Assembly (NCBI GenBank): GCA_030431975.1 | Contig: JAUIHP010000003.1 | Span: 62,001-126,000, forward strand | Length of the DNA: 64,000 nt | DNA from: a bacterium | Lineage (GTDB): Bacteria; Eisenbacteria; RBG-16-71-46; CAIMUX01 | Direction of reading: 5' to 3' | Shown: piece by piece, positions 24,185 to 31,319 of the stretch | Layout: every line of letters starts with the position of its first letter | Position numbering within the stretch: position 1 is the stretch's first letter | Translations under genes and position numbers: made by a program | Notes under the pieces: generated by a model | What the model was told of the DNA's origin: nothing | Database searches by the model: none | The model's input: the letters and a program-made list of their open reading frames with translations, nothing else

Positions 24185-24250
24185 ATGGCCGACCTGGCCG
24201 GCGGGGTCTACTTCTATCGTCCGACAATCCGAACGAGGGACTCGAAGTAG
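24185..24250 (+). pseudogene. Second, shorter sorting-tail remnant
   Basis: The 21-codon frame MADLAGGVYFYRPTIRTRDSK carries the LAGGVYFYR core found at the end of the propeller encoded at 10690-12345 (LAGGVYFYRLDFENERRTRK). It lies 16 bases after the stop of the first orphan tail. It is too short to be a protein and looks like another decayed 3' end. Confidence 0.5.
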
Positions 24251-24264
24251 TGATGCTCAAAAAA

Positions 24265-24307
24265 CGCTGATCGAGCTTCGCCTTCCCCAACGAAGCTCGA
24301 TCTAGCG
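24265..24307. terminator. Hairpin between convergent genes
   Basis: GATCGAGCTTCG (24269-24280) pairs with CGAAGCTCGATC (24291-24302) around a ten-base loop. Outer CGCT/AGCG bases extend the stem after one bulged base. It separates the tail remnants from the convergent FG-GAP gene. Confidence 0.6.
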
Positions 24308-24359
24308 TCACTCGAAGGAGCCAAACGTCACGAAGTCTCCTTCAAGATCCCGGGACCCG

Positions 24360-26615
24360 CTAACGCACCCGGATCAGCTTCCGAACTTGCTCCAGTCCGG
24401 AAGCCGTCGCCCGAACGTGGTAGACACCACCAGGCAGCTGAACGCCCCACTCATCCCGGCCGTCCCAACTGACCGTGTGGATACCTGCAGCCTGATACCC
24501 GCTCAGCAATGTCCGCACCTTCCTACCAGTGACATCATGGATCGACATCATGACCGCTCCATCCACGGGCAACTGCAGGTCGATCGAAGCCGCCGAAGAA
24601 GAAGGATTCGGAGCCGGCACCCCAAGCTGAATGGTCGGTTCGATATCGAAGTTCCCGTTCCACGGCATGCGATACGCATAGTTGGGGATGCCCGCAGGTG
24701 GCGGCATCGTTCCCGCGGGCACGACGCGGCACGCGTTGATCTTCCGCGCCACCATCTTCGCCGTGACGTCGTTCGTGGGATCGCCGTCCAAGATCGCGTC
24801 GGCAATGAACGTGATCGCCTCGGAGGCCGTGTGTCCGTCGTCGCTGATCACTGTCGTCATACCAATTCGATTCGAGGCGGCATTGAGCAGCAGGGCGAGG
24901 AAGTGCTTCTTCGCCTTCTCAAGCTGTGTGGCCTGACGAAGGCGCAGGGTTCCATCCATGGCAGCGAGGTCCATCGGCATAGGCCCCGCCTCCGTCATCA
25001 TGAAGGTCACGCCCTCGATATCGATCGGGTCGAAACTGAAGTCATAGAAGTGGTCGTAGATCTCAAGCGCATAGTCCAGAAGTTCTTGCTCCGACACCTG
25101 TGTCCCTCCCGGGAGGCCTTTGACGTGCTTCTTGACGTTGCGCTTCCAGTACGCTTTCGTCCGCGTGTTCCATGGCGTAGAGGCACAAACCAGGGTGACG
25201 TCTTCGACCGCATTGGAGTGCAAGTCGATCTCAACCGGATCGACACCTTCGTAGCCCAACGGCGTAACTACGAGGAGATCGTAGATTCCTCTCGCAACGT
25301 CCATGAAGGCGAACGAACCGCTTCCATCGGTCGTCGCCTCGGCAATCAAGTCGTCGGATGCGTCGAACAACATGACCTCGATTCCGTGGACCAGCCCTTC
25401 CGAGCAATCTGGGAGAACCATACCGGAGAGATCCACGAGCTGCGGAGCCTGCGGCACCTGCACGTAGATCCCACCCGTCCAACGCGTGTGTAACGCGATG
25501 TCCAGCTCTCCCCCCGGGGCGAAGTCGGCGATGCACGGCGCGCCGGGAGCGCCGGCTCCCGCGAAGCTGAAACTCTCCACAGCCGAAGCAGAGAACGTGC
25601 CGTCGCCGAATCCCAGCAGGACGTAGGTCGTACTCGGCCCGCCGTAGTCGGAAATCACGAGGTCGTCATTGCCATCTTCGTCGACGTCCCCGATGTCGAA
25701 TCCCGCCGGAGTCGCCCAACCGGACGGCTGATGGTTCATCACCTGGAATGCGGTTCCGTTGCCGGACGTGTCTAGGAGAACCGAGTAACCACCGCTGTTA
25801 TTGCTGGTCGCGACCAGATCCATATCGCCGTCGTTGTCGATGTCTGCAGCATCCAGAGCGGCCCCGCCGTAGAGCAGACCCGTGATTTCGACCGCCGGGA
25901 ATGCTGGATCCGAGAAGCCGCCCGATCCGTCGTTGCGGAGAAGGGTCACCTTCTGCTGCTCTCCACTGAGAACCGCAACATCAGGTCCGTTGATGCCGTC
26001 GAAGTCATGGATCACCATGTGACGCGCCTGCGGCCGGTCACCGACGGCATAATCTCCCACGTAGGTAAATGAACCTGCTCCGTCGGCGTCATTTCGGTAG
26101 ATCCTGACCTTCGAGTCCCCAGTCGTCGAGTTGATGATGGCAAGATCACTCCAACCATCACCGTCGAAGTCTCCCGAACGAATCCCGTTATTCGTGGGAC
26201 TGGTAAAGACGGGCACGGCGGGGGCATAGAACGTTCCGTCCCCGTTGCCTAGACGAACCGAGACATTGAACGGAGCTTGGTTCGATGTCGCGATGTCGAT
26301 GACCCCGTCACCGTTGAAGTCGGCGGCGGCAATGGACACGACCGGCCCATCGACATTTGTCAGAATCTCAGCACCGAATCCGCCAAGACCATCATTGATG
26401 TGGACCGAAACCTGACTGTCGTAGCGACGGGCTGCCATCAAGTCGGGGACACCGTCTCCGTTGATGTCCTCGCAGGTCAAGGCCAGGATCTGTTGCGTCG
26501 CCACCGGATAGAACGCCGCCGGCGTCGCAAAGTAGGAACTCTGAGCAAAGACGATCGCGGGACAACTCGCGACCAAACCGGCCGAGCAGAGGTTTTGGAG
26601 CATTCGCTTGAGCAT
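24360..26615 (-). CDS. Secreted FG-GAP/VCBS repeat protein with C-terminal sorting tail
   Basis: About 751 residues from the ATG at 26615, which GGGGAGGA precedes; the frame extends to 26687 but the extra 24 codons lack a site. The signal peptide is around LCSAGLVASCPAIVFA. At least six FG-GAP units with calcium loops follow (DINGDGVPDLM, DFNGDGVIDIA, DFDGDGWSDLA, DIDNDGDMDLV, DVDEDGNDDLV), as in integrin-like propellers. Next are a carboxypeptidase-regulatory-like domain (GSGSFAFMDVARGIYDLLV), a helical region of ~150 residues, and a FlgD-like tail (MSIHDVTGRKVRTL, HTVSWDGRDEWGVQLPGGVY). It probably works at the cell surface in adhesion or structure. Confidence 0.88.
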   Translation of the reverse strand: MLKRMLQNLCSAGLVASCPAIVFAQSSYFATPAAFYPVATQQILALTCEDINGDGVPDLMAARRYDSQVSVHINDGLGGFGAEILTNVDGPVVSIAAADFNGDGVIDIATSNQAPFNVSVRLGNGDGTFYAPAVPVFTSPTNNGIRSGDFDGDGWSDLAIINSTTGDSKVRIYRNDADGAGSFTYVGDYAVGDRPQARHMVIHDFDGINGPDVAVLSGEQQKVTLLRNDGSGGFSDPAFPAVEITGLLYGGAALDAADIDNDGDMDLVATSNNSGGYSVLLDTSGNGTAFQVMNHQPSGWATPAGFDIGDVDEDGNDDLVISDYGGPSTTYVLLGFGDGTFSASAVESFSFAGAGAPGAPCIADFAPGGELDIALHTRWTGGIYVQVPQAPQLVDLSGMVLPDCSEGLVHGIEVMLFDASDDLIAEATTDGSGSFAFMDVARGIYDLLVVTPLGYEGVDPVEIDLHSNAVEDVTLVCASTPWNTRTKAYWKRNVKKHVKGLPGGTQVSEQELLDYALEIYDHFYDFSFDPIDIEGVTFMMTEAGPMPMDLAAMDGTLRLRQATQLEKAKKHFLALLLNAASNRIGMTTVISDDGHTASEAITFIADAILDGDPTNDVTAKMVARKINACRVVPAGTMPPPAGIPNYAYRMPWNGNFDIEPTIQLGVPAPNPSSSAASIDLQLPVDGAVMMSIHDVTGRKVRTLLSGYQAAGIHTVSWDGRDEWGVQLPGGVYHVRATASGLEQVRKLIRVR

Positions 26616-26780
26616 TGGGTTCCTCCCCTTTGGAACGGCGAAAGCCGCCGTCGAAAGAATCTCAGGTGCGACTCGGTCATCGACCAACTCGTCGATCTAG
26701 ACCGACAAGCTTCCGATCTACTGACAGAGCCCACGAGCGGGGCGAAACCGGACAAAGATTCTTTGGGGAGGCTGACTTTC

Positions 26781-29021
26781 TTACGGGTCGTAGGGAAGCA
26801 AGGTCCATCCAGTGTCACCAAGAACGCCGACGGAACTTGCCAAGCGCACCAGCTCCTCCTCGATTCCTGACGCTGAGAATCCTGACTGTTCTGCGAGTTC
26901 ACGGTATGAGTCCGGCATGACAGCGCCTTTGCAAGCCACTGGGCGGAGCCCGTTCATCTCAATTCGGTATTCCACCGCCCGCGCGGCGTCATACCCATGA
27001 CATGAGACTCGTAGAACGCCCGGGCCGTCCCACCGAGCAGAAAGGGCTTTGGACGTTTTTTGGTTCGTGAATTCGTCGACGTCGAAGGAAATTCCGAGCT
27101 GGACTCCACCGACTGCGCCGAATGTCTCTATCGCCTCGTCCACTTCGGCGAGGCTCCTAGGTGCGGTTTGTCTCGCCATCTCCTCGACATTCATACAAAT
27201 CATTACCGATCGGCCGCCCGGCTTCGTGTCCATGCCAACTTGGGGTACGGAGTCATGAAAGCCAAAGCCGAGCATCTCGTCGGTCCCGTCTCCATCGATG
27301 TCCATCCGCGAGAAGAACTCGATATGGGCGTGGGCGTGAACTGCGTGGCGGGGTACCAAACCGCCGGACTCGTAGGTCATCACCTGCATGAGTGTGAACG
27401 GACCGTCCACAGACCTCGAAGGGACGAAGTACGCCGTGTTTCCGTCATTCAGTTCAATTCGGTGGAGCGCATGCCACTGAACGTCAGATGGGACGCCGTC
27501 AGAGTCGGCGAAGGGCTGAGTGGAAACCCGACGCTCTCGCAGCTTCCCCCTCCAGTCGAAGAGGAGCAGCAGTGAGTGATCTTTGTCCTCATTCCCAGCC
27601 ACCGTGATCACCTGGCGAAACAGCCCGAAGGGGCGGGGAGGAACGACGGTATCGACCGCTTGCGGCTGGCTGTTCACGACCCAAGGAAACGGGCGGGAGA
27701 AGCCCTTCACTTCGGGATTCCAGAACGGGAACCTGTTTATGAGATGGAGCTGGTTGCCTTGCCACTGCGCGTCGTACGGAGAAAGCAGGAAGAGCGTCGC
27801 AATTGCGATCATCCCCAGCACCGCAAAGGCGGTGACTATGATCACGACTACACTCGACCGTCCGCTCTTGGATCCGACAACGGACACATCGTCCCTGGCT
27901 GCCGCGATGGACTCGAGCCGGGCGACAACGTCTGCCATCCGCGGTCTTCGTGAGGGCAACTCCTCCCAGCAGTCGCCGAGCAACGCTGCAAACTCTGCGC
28001 GATACCTATCCGGTAGCTTGGAGAGGGGTGACCCCGCCTCCAACGGGCCGTTCGCGTGAGCGTAGGATCGCCCACCATCGACGGGCCCAACCAACGACTC
28101 GTAGAGAACGCAGCCGAATGCCCAAACATCTGTCTTGGCTGATACCTCTTGACCACGAAGTTGCTCGGGACTCATGTAGCGAAAGGTCCCGACAACTGCG
28201 CCTCGTGAAGTCGCGGACCGCGGTCGCAGTGATTGAGCATCCGGAATTGATGGATTCGCCGGATCGTCCCTGGACTCTTCCACTGACGAGAGGCCAGGCC
28301 TCCACCTTTGGGCAATTCCGAAGTCGAGGACCTTGGTCTGGTCATGCTCGTCGAGCATGATGTTCTCGGGCTTGAGATCTCGATGAACGACTCCCGCGGA
28401 GTGCGCATAAACGAGAGCCTTGCCGATCCGGATCGCATGCACGAGCGCAATGTCTTCATCCCAAGCCTTGCGCTGGAAGATCGACGCGAGCGTCTCACCT
28501 TCGACGAACTCCATGACAAGAAATGGAACGAGGATTTCGGTCCTTTCGTCCGTTGCGTCCAGAACGATGTGCTCGAGATCCTGAACCGCCGCGATGCCCG
28601 GGTGAGACAGCTGCGCAATCGTCCTACCCTCACGACGAGCCGCATCCAGCGTGGCCTCGTCGGTTCCGTACAATTCGAGATAGAACTTGAGGGCGACACG
28701 ATTGCCAAGTTTCTCTCGCGTTGCTTTGTAGACTTCGCTCGTTGCTCCGCTTCCGACCAACGCCAGATCCTGATAACCCGCGATGTCGGTCGGAATCTCG
28801 AGCCGAGGCCGGGAAGCTCCACCTACATCGGTTCGGTCATCAACGGAGGGAAGACCGTCCGGCCAGGGCAACGACTCGCATTGCAATTGCTTGAGCACGG
28901 CGATCGCGATGCTGCGATTGGGCGCAAGCTGCTGCACGACCCTGACCTGCTCCGCCGGCGGAAGGTCATAGGTCGCGCAGAAGATTTCGTACTGCGCCTC
29001 GAGGCGCTCGGCTGCCGTCAT
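26781..29021 (-). CDS. Transmembrane PknB-type Ser/Thr protein kinase
   Basis: 746 residues. The kinase domain (about 83-370) has VGSGATSEVYKA, the ATP lysine K112 in VALKF, the catalytic loop HRDLKPEN (213-220), DFG at 233-235 and MSPEQ, so it should be active. A single membrane helix follows (about 390-413, VVVIIVTAFAVLGMIAIATLFLL). The outside domain of ~330 residues is unlike the PASTA domains of classical PknB. It includes an FG-GAP-like calcium loop (DIDGDGTDEMLGFGF), which suggests binding of a carbohydrate, protein or ion signal. The ECF sigma factor gene lies 15 bases upstream on the same strand, so the pair is an operon and kinase and sigma factor are likely to work together. Confidence 0.9.
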   Translation of the reverse strand: MTAAERLEAQYEIFCATYDLPPAEQVRVVQQLAPNRSIAIAVLKQLQCESLPWPDGLPSVDDRTDVGGASRPRLEIPTDIAGYQDLALVGSGATSEVYKATREKLGNRVALKFYLELYGTDEATLDAARREGRTIAQLSHPGIAAVQDLEHIVLDATDERTEILVPFLVMEFVEGETLASIFQRKAWDEDIALVHAIRIGKALVYAHSAGVVHRDLKPENIMLDEHDQTKVLDFGIAQRWRPGLSSVEESRDDPANPSIPDAQSLRPRSATSRGAVVGTFRYMSPEQLRGQEVSAKTDVWAFGCVLYESLVGPVDGGRSYAHANGPLEAGSPLSKLPDRYRAEFAALLGDCWEELPSRRPRMADVVARLESIAAARDDVSVVGSKSGRSSVVVIIVTAFAVLGMIAIATLFLLSPYDAQWQGNQLHLINRFPFWNPEVKGFSRPFPWVVNSQPQAVDTVVPPRPFGLFRQVITVAGNEDKDHSLLLLFDWRGKLRERRVSTQPFADSDGVPSDVQWHALHRIELNDGNTAYFVPSRSVDGPFTLMQVMTYESGGLVPRHAVHAHAHIEFFSRMDIDGDGTDEMLGFGFHDSVPQVGMDTKPGGRSVMICMNVEEMARQTAPRSLAEVDEAIETFGAVGGVQLGISFDVDEFTNQKTSKALSARWDGPGVLRVSCHGYDAARAVEYRIEMNGLRPVACKGAVMPDSYRELAEQSGFSASGIEEELVRLASSVGVLGDTGWTLLPYDP

Positions 29022-29036
29022 CGAGATTGTCCGCGT

Positions 29037-29732
29037 CTAGTGGACAGGCTCTCCGTCGCCCTCCGCAGTCGGAGGATCTGACGACGGATCCTCATCAACA
29101 TCATCCATTGCATCGAGGACCTGCTGAAATCCATCGTCGTCCGGCGAATCCCCAAGCTCATTGACGAGCCAAGACTTCGCGAAGTGCCAGTCCCGTTGGA
29201 GGGTTTTGGTCGACACACCGAGATACTCCGCAGCTTCCCTCCGACTCATCCCGACCAAGATGACCAGTTCCACATACCGGGCAAGGCGCTCGCCCAGATT
29301 GCACGTGGTCTCGAGGCGTTCCAGTGCGTCAACGAACCTTGCGGGGAGGACAATGTCAATACGGTCCAATGTACGATCACTCGGCGACCGACCCGTCTGT
29401 GGAAGACTTGCGTTCTCCTGAGCGCGATACCGCCTATTGCGTTTGCTCGCGTAGTCCCGAAGAAATCCCTTCATCCGCATCACCATGAGGCCCATGAAGT
29501 GGTTGCGGTCGTTGACGGATAGGTTTCGGGCACGGGCCAGTTTCCAATAGGCCTCGTGCAGTAGGTCGGTAGGTTGGACGGTGTGGCCCGCCCGTTCGTG
29601 CGCCATCAGCCCACGGGCCCGGGATTGGAGTTCGAGCCGGCACAGCACAAAGAGCTGGTCGAAGCGCGACCGGCGACGGAAGAAGATGAAGCTCCCGTTG
29701 CCGTTGTCACGTCCGCTTGGATTGTTCCGCAT
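29037..29732 (-). CDS. ECF-type RNA polymerase sigma factor (TIGR02999-like)
   Basis: 231 residues. The sigma-2 region is QLFVLCRLELQSRARGLMAHERAGHTVQPTDLLHEAYWKL followed by FMGLMVMRMKGFLRDYASKRNRR, the pattern of the TIGR02999/ECF41-like family often found beside PknB-type kinases. The sigma-4 region is LGERLARYVELVILVGMSRREAAEYLGVSTKTLQRDWHFAKSWL. A ~40-residue acidic tail (DDVDEDPSSDPPTAEGDGE) is unusual and could be a regulatory or phosphorylation target. GGGGGTGAT precedes the ATG. The kinase gene follows directly. The promoter it reads is unknown. Confidence 0.88.
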   Translation of the reverse strand: MRNNPSGRDNGNGSFIFFRRRSRFDQLFVLCRLELQSRARGLMAHERAGHTVQPTDLLHEAYWKLARARNLSVNDRNHFMGLMVMRMKGFLRDYASKRNRRYRAQENASLPQTGRSPSDRTLDRIDIVLPARFVDALERLETTCNLGERLARYVELVILVGMSRREAAEYLGVSTKTLQRDWHFAKSWLVNELGDSPDDDGFQQVLDAMDDVDEDPSSDPPTAEGDGEPVH

Positions 29733-29988
29733 GAATCACCCCCGTGTTTCTTGGATTTTCTCGTGTTCCCGTGTCCGGTTTCGCGGTCGAGAACGGCTCC
29801 ATACACGAAGACCACCCTGCGGGCAGCGTTTCCTGGTCAGATGATGCCCAAGAGACTATGCCGGGGGTGGCCTTCTGTGCAAGTAGTCAAGCTGGGCAAA
29901 GAAGACCAATCCAAACAGGGAGAGACGCAGCTGCCAAGGTGGCCACCGGACCCGATGGCGAAGGTCGCACCAAGGGGAACGCATTCAA

Positions 29989-30642
29989 ATGAGAGTAGAG
30001 TCGATCTTCAGGCCCATAGTTACTTTCATCATGTTTCTATGTGCTGGCTGCGCTACTCACGTCGTCGAACTCAGCGTTAGCGTCGGATCTCTTGAGGACC
30101 GTAGCAGCGGATACTTCGCCTACTATACAGGTCTCATACAGTCCCAGGAGAAACCATGGTTGCTGAAAGCGACGAATGCGGCAATAACGCGCGTCCGGAT
30201 GACTGCCGCGGACCAGCCGTTCTACCCCTCGATTGCCTATGATCCGGAGCGCGTGTATGTACGTCCGGTTAGCCTGGGTGACTTGGATACCATTCCAAGG
30301 ACCGAGTTCGATCGAGGCGAGTATCTAGAGATCGGCTACTTCATGAAACGCATCGGCCACGGGTGGGACGCCAACCTTCTAGTTGGGGCGGACCGAGTCA
30401 TGGGGCCATCGGACGGTATCTCCTGGTGCGGACCTACTGATGAGCTGATTGAGCGGCTTCCCTCCCTGGTCGAAGAGTTCCGATCCGTCGCAGCCAGGTT
30501 CGGTGCCGAGGGCGTGGTCGACTTCGCCATCTACAAGTCACCTGAGGCCACCGCTTACGGGGGTGCTGGCGTGTTCGCAACCGCCCGAGTCATCGTCCGC
30601 GCGGGCGAACCGAAATCGAGTAGGACCGCGCACCCGCAGTGA
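29989..30642 (+). CDS. Putative lipoprotein of unknown function
   Basis: 217 residues. The N-terminus is RPIVTFIMFLCAGCATHV, a hydrophobic stretch ending in a cysteine preceded by Leu-Cys-Ala-Gly. This resembles a lipobox but is not canonical. The rest is a soluble domain with an acidic middle and a conserved-looking end (GAEGVVDFAIYKSPEATAYGGAGVFATARVIVR) that resembles heavy-metal-binding/YbjQ-like folds, though this is not a firm match. There is no clear Shine-Dalgarno sequence. It is preceded by a 256-base gap in which nothing is seen and followed closely by the second ECF sigma gene. Confidence 0.65.
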   Translation: MRVESIFRPIVTFIMFLCAGCATHVVELSVSVGSLEDRSSGYFAYYTGLIQSQEKPWLLKATNAAITRVRMTAADQPFYPSIAYDPERVYVRPVSLGDLDTIPRTEFDRGEYLEIGYFMKRIGHGWDANLLVGADRVMGPSDGISWCGPTDELIERLPSLVEEFRSVAARFGAEGVVDFAIYKSPEATAYGGAGVFATARVIVRAGEPKSSRTAHPQ

Positions 30643-30651
30643 TATCCTACT

Positions 30652-30673
30652 CTGCGACGGCCGGCCGCCGCAG
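30652..30673. terminator. Imperfect GC-rich palindrome
   Basis: Arms CTGCGACGGCC and GGCCGCCGCAG match with one mismatch and no spacer, so only an ~8-pair stem can form. It lies ten bases after the lipoprotein gene and 61 bases before the sigma factor start. It could be a weak terminator or an operator. Confidence 0.3.
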
Positions 30674-30733
30674 ACTTGCCGTGGTTCTTCGAAACCCGCG
30701 TTTGAAGTTCTCCAACCTTGGAATCTGTGTCAG

Positions 30734-31297
30734 GTGAATGACTCTTCGGACGTGACCAAACTCCTGCATGGGGCCACTGCGGGAGACCCCAGGGCCACGG
30801 AGCGCCTCCTTCCACTCGTCTACGACGAGCTGCGGCGTCTGGCCGACTCCTACCTGCGAAACGAGTCGGCGGGGGCCACGCTGCAGGCGACGGCCCTCGT
30901 CCACGAGGCCTACCTGCGTCTGGTCGGAATCGACCGCATGGACTTCAAGAGCCGCGGTCACTTCTTCGCAGTCGCCGCGACCGCCATCCGTCGCATCCTC
31001 GTGGAACGGGCCCGGCGGCGAAGCGCGGCCAAGCGCGGCGGGGGCGAACCGTCCGCCGAGATCGAACTGGCCGAGCGCATCGGGATCGACCCCGTCAAAA
31101 CGGACATCCTGGCATTGAACGAAGCTCTCGATCAGCTGGCCGCGGCGGCCCCGGACAAGGCGCGGATCGTGGAGCTGAGATTCTTCGCCGGTCTCAGCAC
31201 GGAGGAGACGGCAGCCGTTCTGGGGGTCACTCCCCGGACTGTCGAGCGCCATTGGAGATTCGGCCGGGCCTGGCTCTACGACGCGATGACCCATTGA
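30734..31297 (+). CDS. ECF-type RNA polymerase sigma factor (TIGR02999)
   Basis: 187 residues from a GTG at 30734; the frame is open further upstream but those codons overlap the lipoprotein gene and look random. Region 2 reads LLPLVYDELRRLADSYLRNE, ATALVHEAYLRLVG and GHFFAVAATAIRRILVERARRR. Region 4 reads KARIVELRFFAGLSTEETAAVLGVTPRTVERHWRFGRAWLY. This is the TIGR02999 consensus at its normal length. In many relatives the next gene is a PknB-TPR kinase. Here such a kinase exists at 34359 on the same strand but a large gene on the other strand lies in between. Confidence 0.92.
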   Translation: MNDSSDVTKLLHGATAGDPRATERLLPLVYDELRRLADSYLRNESAGATLQATALVHEAYLRLVGIDRMDFKSRGHFFAVAATAIRRILVERARRRSAAKRGGGEPSAEIELAERIGIDPVKTDILALNEALDQLAAAAPDKARIVELRFFAGLSTEETAAVLGVTPRTVERHWRFGRAWLYDAMTH

Positions 31298-31319
31298 GGA
31301 TGAGGACGCCGCATCAGAA

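Noticed and set aside
23722-30650. Shared decamer GTGATATCCT near 23727 and 30640 as a common sigma-factor promoter motif
   Set aside because: Only two copies were noticed, spacing to the next genes differs, and no matching -35 element is present.
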